Assembly (NCBI GenBank): GCA_037445115.1
Contig: JBBILC010000160.1
Span: forward strand, 1-9,762
Source: Trichothermofontia sp037445115
Lineage (GTDB): Bacteria > Cyanobacteriota > Cyanobacteriia > B231
Direction: 5' to 3'
Length of the DNA: 9,762 nucleotides
A model generated the notes under the pieces. That model was not told the origin of the DNA. It ran no database searches and saw only the letters and a list, made by a program, of their open reading frames with translations. This document shows, piece after piece, positions 1-5,979 of the stretch (its first letter is position 1; every line of letters begins with the position of its first letter). A program made the position numbers and the translations under genes.

Positions 1-439
1 TTTACACGATTAGAGGCTATTTTTTAACACATTTCCTATCATTCAACACTTCTGTATCACTCCCTTCAATCTATCGATAAAAATATAGGCAAGCTTATAG
101 AAATATATAGAATAGTTTACAAACGACAATAAAAAACTGAGGGATACGGCTACGGATTAGGGGCGGCTGGAGACAATTTTGGTTCACAACTTTGGTCCAC
201 TTAGCCACGGGTTACCTGTACTGAGACGATCGTGCGAACGCGATCGCGCCCAAACAATGGCATTATTCATCGTTCTGGAGGATTACGCCTGCTGGGCATC
301 CGTAGGCTAAAATCTTACTTTGTGTTCTGTCCCGTTGACAGCACAGCCTGTGTTGGCGGGGACATAGCACTAGCGGGCGTTCCGAAGCGGCGTCGCCCAT
401 TCCCGTCAGCAAACTCTAGTGGCAACGATCGAGGTTTAG
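1..439. other. Left flank upstream of pdhB, no gene supported
   Basis: No convincing gene lies here. Positions 1 to about 145 are very AT-rich, with A/T runs and stops in all frames; from about 145 to 439 the composition becomes like the rest of the window. One HIP1 site lies at 240-247. A perfect TTGACA hexamer sits at 335-340, but no good -10 box follows at 16-18 bp, so the pdhB promoter cannot be placed with confidence. The only open frame of note (232-483, plus) overlaps the pdhB start and has no recognisable protein character. The first 54 bases include one arm of the end-to-end inverted repeat listed separately. Confidence 0.6.
5..54 (+). repeat. Left arm of 50-bp perfect inverted repeat joining the window ends
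   Basis: These 50 bases are the exact reverse complement of 9713-9762, the last 50 bases of the window. Identity stops abruptly at position 54, where the left side continues with tatcactccc and the other arm with gatcttttac. The arm is AT-rich and has no obvious internal palindrome. Its meaning is uncertain: a shared repeat on which assembly stopped, a fold-back chimera, or a small inverted duplication. Confidence 0.9.
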
Positions 440-1423
440 ATGGCAGAAGTGCTCATGTTCAATGCCCTGCGGGCAGCAATTGATGAGGAAATGGCCCATG
501 ATCCGACTGTCTTTGTCCTGGGCGAAGATGTCGGGCACTATGGCGGGTCCTATAAAGTAACGAAGGATCTCTATAAGAAATATGGCGATCTGCGTTTGCT
601 CGATACCCCGATCGCCGAAAACAGCTTTACTGGCATGGCCGTGGGTGCTGCCATGACGGGCCTCCGACCCATTATTGAAGGGATGAACATGGGCTTCCTG
701 CTGTTGGCCTTTAACCAGATCGCCAATAATGCCGGGATGCTGCGCTATACCTCCGGCGGTAATTTTAAGATCCCAATGGTGATCCGGGGGCCGGGGGGCG
801 TTGGGCGGCAGTTGGGGGCGGAACACTCCCAGCGGCTCGAAGCCTATTTCCAAGCGGTACCGGGGTTAAAAATTGTCGCCTGCTCTACGGCCTACAATGC
901 CAAGGGACTCCTCAAGGCTGCGATTCGCGATGAGAATCCGGTCCTCTTTTTTGAACACGTCCTCCTCTATAACCTCAAGGAGCATTTACCAGAGGAAGAA
1001 TACGTCCTGCCCCTCGATCGCGCCGAAATTGTCCGGCCCGGTAGCCAGGTCACGATCCTCACCTACTCACGCATGCGCCACCACGCGATGCAAGCGGCCA
1101 AAACCCTGGAGCAGGAAGGCTACGATCCAGAGGTTATTGACCTGATTTCCCTCAAACCGATCGACATGACCACGATCGCCGCTTCGATCCGCAAAACCCA
1201 TCGCGTCATCATTGTCGAGGAATGTATGAAAACCGGGGGGATTGCTGCCGAACTCACGGCCCAAATCTACGAGCAGGTCTTCGATGAATTGGATGCCCCC
1301 GTCCTGCGGCTGTCGTCCCAGGATATCCCCACTCCCTACAATGGACGGCTGGAAAGTCTCACGATCGTGCAACCAGCTCAAATTATTGAAGCCGTCAAAA
1401 AGATGGTCGCCATGCAAATTTAA
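440..1423 (+). CDS. pdhB: Pyruvate dehydrogenase E1 component, beta subunit
   Basis: This is the beta subunit of the ThDP-dependent E1 enzyme, which with PdhA decarboxylates pyruvate and passes the acetyl group to the E2 lipoyl domain; it is cytosolic. At 327 residues it has the usual length for a complete cyanobacterial PdhB. Visible family landmarks are GEDVGHYGGS (28-37), TPIAE (56-60, with E60 matching the conserved glutamate that activates ThDP), the RGPGGVGRQLGAEHSQR region (116-132, with H128 at the conserved active-site histidine), and the C-terminal transketolase domain with ISLKPID (236-242) and VEECMKTGG (259-267). The ATG at 440 follows a GAGG at 431-434 with a 5-nt spacer, which supports this start. 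The gene heads a same-strand run with secD and secF, but 168 bp of repeats separate it from secD, so co-transcription is uncertain. No pdhA is present in the window, which fits the usual scattering of cyanobacterial pdh genes. Confidence 0.97.
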   Translation: MAEVLMFNALRAAIDEEMAHDPTVFVLGEDVGHYGGSYKVTKDLYKKYGDLRLLDTPIAENSFTGMAVGAAMTGLRPIIEGMNMGFLLLAFNQIANNAGMLRYTSGGNFKIPMVIRGPGGVGRQLGAEHSQRLEAYFQAVPGLKIVACSTAYNAKGLLKAAIRDENPVLFFEHVLLYNLKEHLPEEEYVLPLDRAEIVRPGSQVTILTYSRMRHHAMQAAKTLEQEGYDPEVIDLISLKPIDMTTIAASIRKTHRVIIVEECMKTGGIAAELTAQIYEQVFDELDAPVLRLSSQDIPTPYNGRLESLTIVQPAQIIEAVKKMVAMQI

Positions 1424-1440
1424 TCCCCCAAAAGTGTCAT

Positions 1441-1488
1441 CCCCACTTGATGAATGAAGTCTTGTGGGGTAGGCATCTTGCCTGCCCC
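1441..1488 (+). other. Nested hairpins just after pdhB
   Basis: Two overlapping inverted repeats lie just beyond the pdhB stop. CCCCAC (1441-1446) pairs with GTGGGG (1464-1469). The second runs from 1466 to 1488: GGGGTAGGCA, loop TCT, TGCCTGCCCC, ten pairs including one G-T wobble. There is no U-tract, so this is not a canonical rho-independent terminator. It could stall or stabilise the 3' end of the pdhB transcript. The second hairpin is also the first palindrome of the tandem repeat that follows. Confidence 0.5.
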
Positions 1489-1568
1489 CACCACCGGGGA
1501 GATCCGGCATCTTGCCTGCCCCCACCACCGGGGAAATGCAAGATCTTGCCTACCCTCACCACCGAGAA
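1472..1568 (+). repeat. Three tandem repeat units, period 34 bp, pdhB-secD spacer
   Basis: Units of 29 bp start at 1472, 1506 and 1540. The first two (1472-1500 and 1506-1534) are identical, with the core catcttgcctgcccccacca. The third (1540-1568) is degenerate, with six or seven changes. Five-base linkers separate them. Units one and two carry the palindromic TGCCTGCCCC arm, and the third contains a perfect 12-bp palindrome GCAAGATCTTGC (1538-1549). Similar gtaggcatcttgcctgcccc filler repeats are widespread between cyanobacterial genes; that is from general knowledge and was not searched here. The array ends 23 bp before the secD start and does not overlap the likely ribosome binding site. 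Confidence 0.85.
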
Positions 1569-1591
1569 GCCGATCACGCTAGGGACCGTCC

Positions 1592-2986
1592 ATGCAAAAA
1601 CAACGTTTAATTCTCATTTTTGTGACGCTGTTAACGATCGCCGCCTTGTTTGTGGTGGCACGATTTCCCACACGTCTGGGCTTAGATCTTCAGGGTGGGG
1701 CACAGCTTTTGATCCAGGTCAAACCCAGCGAAGAAATTACCCAAATCGGTCCCCAGGAGCTTGAAGCCGTGAAAGCGGTTCTGGAAAACCGGGTGAATGG
1801 CCTGGGAGTTTCGGAACCCCTAGTCCAGACCGTGGGCAGTGATCAGATCTCGGTCCAGTTACCGGGGGTCAGTGATCCACAACAGGCGGAGCGGGTCTTG
1901 GGCGGGACAGCCCAACTGGAATTCCGAAAACAACGCCTAGGTACAGAAGCCCAGTTACAAGCCGAATTTGCCGTGCGGCAAGGATTACTTGCCCAGCAGG
2001 AACAATTGCGGGCTAGTGGCGATGAAGCCGCGATCGCGGCAAACCAGGAAGCCCTGGAACGCAGTAACAAAGCAATTCAAGCCCTTTTTGAACCCGCCCA
2101 ACCCACGCCGTTGACCGGGAAGTATCTGCGGGATGCGGGTCCCCAACCCACCCAGGCCGGGGGCTGGGAAGTGGTCCTGCGCTTTAATGCCAAGGGAGGT
2201 GAGATTTTTGCCGACCTGACGAAAGAGATTGCGGGAACCGGGCGCACCCTGGGGGTGTTCCTGGATAATACGTTGCTGACGGCTCCGGTGGTGGGGCCAG
2301 AATTTGCTGAAACCGGGATTACGGGCGGTAGTGCGGTCATTACGGGCAATTTCGATGCGGAACGGGCCAGTGAACTGGGAATTCAGTTGCGTGGCGGTGC
2401 CCTGCCTCTGCCGGTGGAAGTGGTGGAAAACCGCACGGTGGGAGCAACCCTGGGTCGGGATAGCGTCCAGAGCAGTATCTACGCTGGGGTGGGCGGTTTG
2501 ATCCTGGTGCTGATCTTCATGGTGGCCTACTACCGCTTACCGGGCGCGATCGCCGATTTGTCTCTCTTGCTCTATGCCCTATTCACCTTGGCAGCCTTCA
2601 AGCTCCTGGGCGTCACCCTGACTCTACCGGGGATTGCCGGGTTTATTTTGAGTATTGGCATGGCGGTGGATGCCAACGTCCTAATTTTTGAGCGGACCCG
2701 TGAGGAATTGCGGGCCGGGAAGACCCTGTATCGATCAGTAGAATCTGGCTTCTACCGTGCCTTTTCCAGTATTCTGGACAGTAACGTTACCACCCTCATT
2801 GCCTGTGCCGCCCTGTTCTGGTTGGGGTCGGGGCTAGTACGCGGGTTTGCCCTGACGTTAGCCCTGGGGGTTGGGGTGAGTATGTTCACGGCCCTGACCT
2901 GTAGTCGCACCTTCCTACTCACGGCAATTAGCGTCCCCGATTTACGCAAGCCCGAACTCTTTTGCCCGAATTTGTCGAAGTCCTAA
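1592..2986 (+). CDS. secD: Protein translocase subunit SecD
   Basis: SecD works with SecF in the membrane next to SecYEG and uses ion flux to help pull exported proteins out of the channel. At 464 residues it is complete. It has one N-terminal membrane segment (about 6-23), the family signature LGLDLQGG (29-36), a large periplasmic or lumenal P1 region including a Gln/Ala/Glu-rich helical insert (about 115-170), LRGGALPLPVEV (266-277), then five membrane segments between about 295 and 440. The key motif TLPGIAGFILSIGMAVDANV runs from 344 to 363. The ATG at 1592 is preceded by AGGGA at 1581-1585 with a 6-nt spacer. The end reads RKPELFCPNLSKS; the last codons overlap a sequence resembling the dispersed palindrome found in the secD-secF spacer, so the final few residues may derive from repeat DNA. 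Its partner secF lies 238 bp downstream. Confidence 0.97.
   Translation: MQKQRLILIFVTLLTIAALFVVARFPTRLGLDLQGGAQLLIQVKPSEEITQIGPQELEAVKAVLENRVNGLGVSEPLVQTVGSDQISVQLPGVSDPQQAERVLGGTAQLEFRKQRLGTEAQLQAEFAVRQGLLAQQEQLRASGDEAAIAANQEALERSNKAIQALFEPAQPTPLTGKYLRDAGPQPTQAGGWEVVLRFNAKGGEIFADLTKEIAGTGRTLGVFLDNTLLTAPVVGPEFAETGITGGSAVITGNFDAERASELGIQLRGGALPLPVEVVENRTVGATLGRDSVQSSIYAGVGGLILVLIFMVAYYRLPGAIADLSLLLYALFTLAAFKLLGVTLTLPGIAGFILSIGMAVDANVLIFERTREELRAGKTLYRSVESGFYRAFSSILDSNVTTLIACAALFWLGSGLVRGFALTLALGVGVSMFTALTCSRTFLLTAISVPDLRKPELFCPNLSKS
2965..2983 (+). repeat. Degenerate palindromic-repeat copy over the secD 3' end
   Basis: The bases cccgaatttgtcgaagtcc resemble ccctgagcttgtcgaaggg at 3127-3145, sharing the GTCGAAG core with two further substitutions, one indel and a differing end. 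They encode the last residues of SecD (the P-N-L-S-K-S end) just before the TAA. The match is short, so it may be chance; it is listed because a clearer copy lies 160 bp away. Confidence 0.35.
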
Positions 2987-3025
2987 TGGGTACGCGATGG
3001 GTAAGTTGGACACCCGTCTTGCTCT

Positions 3026-3052
3026 AGACTTCCCTAGGGCATTGGCAAGTCT
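3026..3052 (+). other. Hairpin downstream of secD
   Basis: AGACTT (3026-3031) pairs with AAGTCT (3047-3052) around a 15-nt loop that itself contains the palindrome CCCTAGGG (3032-3039). It lies 40 bp after the secD stop. There is no U-tract, so a role in termination is only a possibility. Confidence 0.35.
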
Positions 3053-3064
3053 GAAGTTAGTGCG

Positions 3065-3145
3065 CTCGACCGGCTCAGCCCGTTCACACAGCGTCTCCCT
3101 AGGAGAATTGTCCAAGATGCCGTTTACCCTGAGCTTGTCGAAGGG
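3065..3145 (+). repeat. Dispersed inverted-repeat element in the secD-secF spacer
   Basis: CTCGACCGGCTCAG (3065-3078) pairs with CTGAGCTTGTCGAA (3129-3142) at 11 of 14 positions. The right arm belongs to ccctgagcttgtcgaaggg (3127-3145), preceded by ccgttta; its complement, ttcgacaagctcaggg, is a motif I recognise as a common intergenic repeat in many bacterial genomes. A smaller hairpin, TCTCC-CTA-GGAGA, lies inside at 3094-3106. The 238-bp spacer is unusually long for adjacent secD and secF, and much of it is this element. Confidence 0.6.
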
Positions 3146-3224
3146 ACCTCTAGCGTATCTGCAACCTTAAACCTTAGGTCTGACAAAACACGACCCTCCG
3201 TTAACGCCTCCATTAACAATCCCG

Positions 3225-4187
3225 ATGAAACTTCACGTTATTCAACAACGACGGCTCTGGTGGGTGCTCTCCCTAGCTGTCATCCTCAGTGGCCTGATCG
3301 CAATAGCAATCTCCTGGCAGCAATTTGGGGCACCCCTGCGGCCCAGCCTGGATTTTGTCGGCGGGACCCGTCTACAACTGGAACGGGACTGTACGCAGCC
3401 CAATGCTTGCCAGGAGCCGATCGACCTTGGGAAGGTGCGTGAGGTGATGACGGACCAAGGACTGCCGGCTAACAATGTGCAACTTTTGGGTGCTGAGCGT
3501 CAGGGGGTCTCCATTCGGACAACTAACTTGACGGTCGATCAGCGAACGACTCTGCAATCGGCCCTAGACGAAGCCCTCGGTCCCTTTGACCCGTTGCGTA
3601 CCCAAATTGATACAGTGGGTCCGGTGGTAGGGCGGCAACTATTGGTGTCGGGCCTCTTGGCTTTAATTGTCTCCTTTGCGGGCATTATTGCCTACCTCAC
3701 CCTGCGCTTTCAATTTGACTATGCTTTTTTTGCGATCGTGGCTCTTTTCCATGACGTATTGGTCACGGCGGGGATTTTTGCGATTCTGGGGTTAACGGTG
3801 GGGGTGGAAGTCGATAGTTTATTTATTGTGGCGTTGCTGACGATCGTGGGATTTTCGGTTAACGATACGGTGGTGATCTACGATCGGGTGCGCGAGACCA
3901 TTAAACAAAACCCGACCAGCAAGATTGACGATATTGTGGATGCGTCGGTAAACCAAACGTTGGCGCGATCGATCAATACCAGCTTGACAACCACGTTACC
4001 GCTGTTGGCGATCCTCCTCTTCGGTGGGGCAACGCTGAAGTTTTTTGCCCTTGCCCTAATTATTGGTTTTATTGCCGGGGCCTATTCCAGTATTTTCATT
4101 GCCAGCACCCTGCTGGCCTGGTGGCGGGAGCGCAGTGAAGTTTCGGGTGATGGTCAGGCGATCTCAACTTCGGGGCCAGAAGCCTAG
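3225..4187 (+). CDS. secF: Protein translocase subunit SecF
   Basis: SecF is the partner of SecD in the membrane complex that assists SecYEG-dependent export. The 320-residue protein is complete: an N-terminal membrane segment (about 11-30), the family signature SLDFVGGT (41-48), a periplasmic or lumenal P1-like domain (about 50-130), then five membrane segments. These include the conserved FSVNDTVVIYDRVRET (210-225), equivalent to the SecD VDANVLIFERTREE motif, and the final FIAGAYSSIFIASTLLAWW (282-300). The short C-terminal tail is polar. The start at 3225 fits the conserved N-terminus (basic QQRRLWW before the first membrane helix), but the upstream sequence has no clear Shine-Dalgarno. 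The gene may be read from secD or from its own promoter inside the repeat-rich spacer; no convincing promoter was found. It converges on the diguanylate cyclase across 479 bp. Confidence 0.97.
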   Translation: MKLHVIQQRRLWWVLSLAVILSGLIAIAISWQQFGAPLRPSLDFVGGTRLQLERDCTQPNACQEPIDLGKVREVMTDQGLPANNVQLLGAERQGVSIRTTNLTVDQRTTLQSALDEALGPFDPLRTQIDTVGPVVGRQLLVSGLLALIVSFAGIIAYLTLRFQFDYAFFAIVALFHDVLVTAGIFAILGLTVGVEVDSLFIVALLTIVGFSVNDTVVIYDRVRETIKQNPTSKIDDIVDASVNQTLARSINTSLTTTLPLLAILLFGGATLKFFALALIIGFIAGAYSSIFIASTLLAWWRERSEVSGDGQAISTSGPEA

Positions 4188-4217
4188 GCGCAGGCAATCC
4201 TCATTGTGGTTATTTAA

Positions 4218-4424
4218 CTTGATTTTGCTCAGCAGGATAGGACTTACAGCCGTTCCCTCCCTATTGATTACACTTCACGTCGAGATATCTATGATGTCGA
4301 TGGTTCTATATCTACGCGGCTGGCGACTCCATTTTTATTTAATGAAGGCAACAAACCTGTTCATACCCATGCTCAAAATCGTAAGATTTATCGGTTAACA
4401 CCATCTGACAATGGTATGCATTAG
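4218..4424 (+). pseudogene. Possible decayed coding remnant, unknown family
   Basis: This 68-codon open frame ends in TAG at 4422-4424. It has a TAA immediately upstream in frame (4215-4217) and no usable start, its only ATG being the penultimate sense codon. The translation nonetheless looks protein-like: the middle reads SLPIDYTSRRDIYDVDGSIS, followed by TRLATPFLFNEGNKPVHTHA and then QNRKIYRLTPSDNGMH. It has mixed charges, aromatic residues and no low complexity. I do not recognise the family. The best reading is the C-terminal end of a gene whose 5' part has been lost, stranded between secF and repeat DNA. A chance open frame remains possible, since 68 codons is not long. No function is proposed. 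Confidence 0.4.
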
Positions 4425-4456
4425 CCAACTTTAGATGAAGATCTCTCCATCAATGG

Positions 4457-4622
4457 GTTGTTGAGGTTAAGTAGACCGAGCTAATTAAACTGAAGTATCG
4501 CCGATGGCCCTCACCCCCAGCCCCTCTCCCAGAATGGGCGAGAGCAATCTCGCTTCTCCTTTTCCTAGCTTGGAAGAAGGGATTAGGGGATGAGAGTCTT
4601 CGGTTTAATAATCCTCAACGAC
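4457..4622. repeat. MITE-like imperfect inverted-repeat element
   Basis: Three matched blocks appear in mirror order. GTTGTTGAGGTTAA (4457-4470) pairs with the complement of 4609-4622 at 11 of 14 positions. TTAAACTGAAG (4485-4495) pairs with CTTCGGTTTAA (4598-4608) at 10 of 11. A pyrimidine-rich tract with CTCACCCCC (4510-4518) faces GGGGATGAG (4586-4594). The left arm has extra bases between blocks. The centre holds a tight hairpin (4538-4553). The ccctcacccccagcccctctccc type of tract is familiar as cyanobacterial intergenic repeat DNA. The element is too small to encode a transposase and is best described as a non-autonomous, MITE-like or foldback repeat. Confidence 0.6.
4538..4553. other. 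GNRA-type hairpin at the centre of the repeat element
   Basis: GCGAGA, loop GCAA, TCTCGC forms a six-pair perfect stem closed by a GNRA-class tetraloop in the plus-strand transcript. The following bases ttctccttttcc are pyrimidine-rich. It could weakly terminate transcription coming from secF, but it lies 350 bp past that gene and has no clean U-tract. Confidence 0.4.
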
Positions 4623-4666
4623 TTAGTGGCAGTTGAAGCTCAAGTTTCATGGAATTAGCGATCGGG

Positions 4667-5749
4667 TTAGTTGGCAGACTCTTCGACAGCGTATTGAATA
4701 TAGCGATCGCGGCCCTGGCGTTTGGCTTCATAGAGTGCGGCATCCGCCTGAAGAATTAAATCCTGAAGTTGGAAAGGCGGTATGGGCACCAGGGTACTCA
4801 ACCCCAGACTAATGGTGATGCGATCGCTCACCTGTGACCCTGCATGGGGAATCGCCAGTTGATCAATCCGACGACACAGTTGGCTCGCGACTGTTCTGGC
4901 CCCTGTCTCATTAGTTTGGGGCAAAATTACCGCAAATTCCTCACCGCCATAGCGGGCGACCAAATCCTGCGATCGCTGGCTTTGCTGAGCCGCTTGGGCA
5001 ATTTGTGCCAAACAAGCATCCCCGGCCTGATGCCCATAGGTATCATTAAAAGACTTGAAATAATCCACATCAAATAAAATCAGCGAAAGGGGCTGGCGAT
5101 CGCGTCCGGCCTGTTGCCATACCTGCTGAAGGTACAGATCAAAGTGGCGGCGGTTGGCTAACTGGGTTAAGGGATCGGTGCGGGATAGTGCTTCGAGTTG
5201 TTCATTGGCCCGTCGTAGGTCCATCTCTGCCTGTCGTCGATCCAGTTCCGCCTGTTTGCGATCGCTAATATCACGGATAATAAACAGCACCTCATCCGGT
5301 CCACAGGGAATCACCCGCACCTCTTCATGTTGAATGTGGCCCTGAATCACATTGTGCTGTTCATAAATTTGTAATTGTTGGCTATTAAGTGCCCGCTGAA
5401 TCACCCGCATTTGGCGCTCGACAACCTCCGGCGGCAGATATTCCGATAAATGCCTACCAATAGGATCATAATTCTGAGGCAAGAGATCAATCAGCGCATT
5501 GGTTTTAACGTAGCCCAGGTAAATACCCTCCCGACTGACCCGAAACATCAGATCCGGGATTGCCGTCAAAATTGCCTGGTACTGGGCCTCACCCCGGCGC
5601 AAGGCCGCTTCCACCTGCTGACGATCGGCGATCAGGCGTTGCCGTTCCCGTAGCCCCCACCAGTGGGCGATCGCCCAGCCCACACTCCCACCCACCAATA
5701 GGGTTAGCCCCATCTGCACGACCCCTTCCAAACCGCTTACCCCCACCAT
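4667..5749 (-). CDS. Membrane-anchored PAS-GGDEF diguanylate cyclase
   Basis: This is predicted to make cyclic di-GMP from two GTP molecules. The 360-residue protein has an N-terminal membrane helix (about 11-30), a short charged linker, a PAS-like sensor domain (about 50-165, beginning AILTAIPDLMFRVSREG), a charged coiled-coil-like connector (about 163-190) and a complete GGDEF domain. In that domain TDPLTQLANRR is at 191-201, FDVDYFKSFND at 226-236 and the catalytic GGEEF at 268-272. An intact inhibitory RxxD site, RSQD (259-262), lies exactly five residues before GGEEF, so product inhibition is expected. The PAS ligand cannot be read from the sequence. The start at 5749 keeps the membrane helix, but only a weak GGGTG lies just upstream. 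The gene carries six of the ten HIP1 sites in the window. It may follow desA on the same strand, but the terminator after desA argues for independent transcription. Confidence 0.93.
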   Translation of the reverse strand: MVGVSGLEGVVQMGLTLLVGGSVGWAIAHWWGLRERQRLIADRQQVEAALRRGEAQYQAILTAIPDLMFRVSREGIYLGYVKTNALIDLLPQNYDPIGRHLSEYLPPEVVERQMRVIQRALNSQQLQIYEQHNVIQGHIQHEEVRVIPCGPDEVLFIIRDISDRKQAELDRRQAEMDLRRANEQLEALSRTDPLTQLANRRHFDLYLQQVWQQAGRDRQPLSLILFDVDYFKSFNDTYGHQAGDACLAQIAQAAQQSQRSQDLVARYGGEEFAVILPQTNETGARTVASQLCRRIDQLAIPHAGSQVSDRITISLGLSTLVPIPPFQLQDLILQADAALYEAKRQGRDRYIQYAVEESAN

Positions 5750-5759
5750 TCACCCAATG

Positions 5760-5786
5760 CCTTGGCTATTGCCAGCAGAGCCAAGG
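5760..5786 (-). promoter_or_regulatory. Leader hairpin just upstream of the diguanylate cyclase start
   Basis: CCTTGGCT (5760-5767) and AGCCAAGG (5779-5786) form a perfect eight-pair stem with an 11-nt loop. It ends 10 bases before the start codon on the minus-strand transcript, so if transcribed it would sit against the ribosome binding region and could affect translation. It may instead be a spacer repeat or an operator; the sequence does not decide. Confidence 0.4.
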
Positions 5787-5902
5787 TCAACCCTGACACA
5801 AGCCACGGCTGACTAGCATAATTCGATTGGCATCACGGGGCTTACCCGCAAAGCCGACAGCGTGGATCGCTTAGTTAGAAACTTAAAAACCACGATAGCA
5901 AG

Positions 5903-5938
5903 AAAAAAAGAGAGTCAGACCTTGCTGTCCTAACTCTC
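5903..5938 (-). terminator. Rho-independent terminator of desA
   Basis: Read on the minus strand, GAGAGTTAGGAC, loop AGCAA, GGTCTGACTCTC forms a 12-position stem with two wobble pairs and one mismatch, followed at once by seven U residues (the A-run at 5903-5909 on the plus strand). The stem begins about 42 bp beyond the desA stop codon. This is the clearest terminator in the window and should separate desA from the diguanylate cyclase gene. Confidence 0.9.
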
Positions 5939-5979
5939 CTGAACGGTTGCTAGCGCTGACTGAACGCGGCTAAGTCTAC

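Noticed and set aside
335..367. Sigma-70-type promoter for pdhB from TTGACA (335-340)
   Set aside because: The -35 hexamer is perfect, but no acceptable -10 hexamer lies at 16-18 bp; the nearest TATA-like bases (CATAG) are about 22 bp away.
232..483. Plus-strand 83-codon open frame ahead of pdhB
   Set aside because: It overlaps the pdhB start in another frame and has a composition typical of random GC-rich sequence.
1472..1568. CRISPR array in the pdhB-secD spacer
   Set aside because: There are only three units with constant 5-bp linkers, one unit is decayed, and no cas genes are present; this is a tandem intergenic repeat.
4063..4398. Plus-strand 111-codon open frame spanning the secF end and the following gap
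   Set aside because: Half of it is an alternate frame of secF, and the rest is in a different frame from the more protein-like remnant at 4218-4424.
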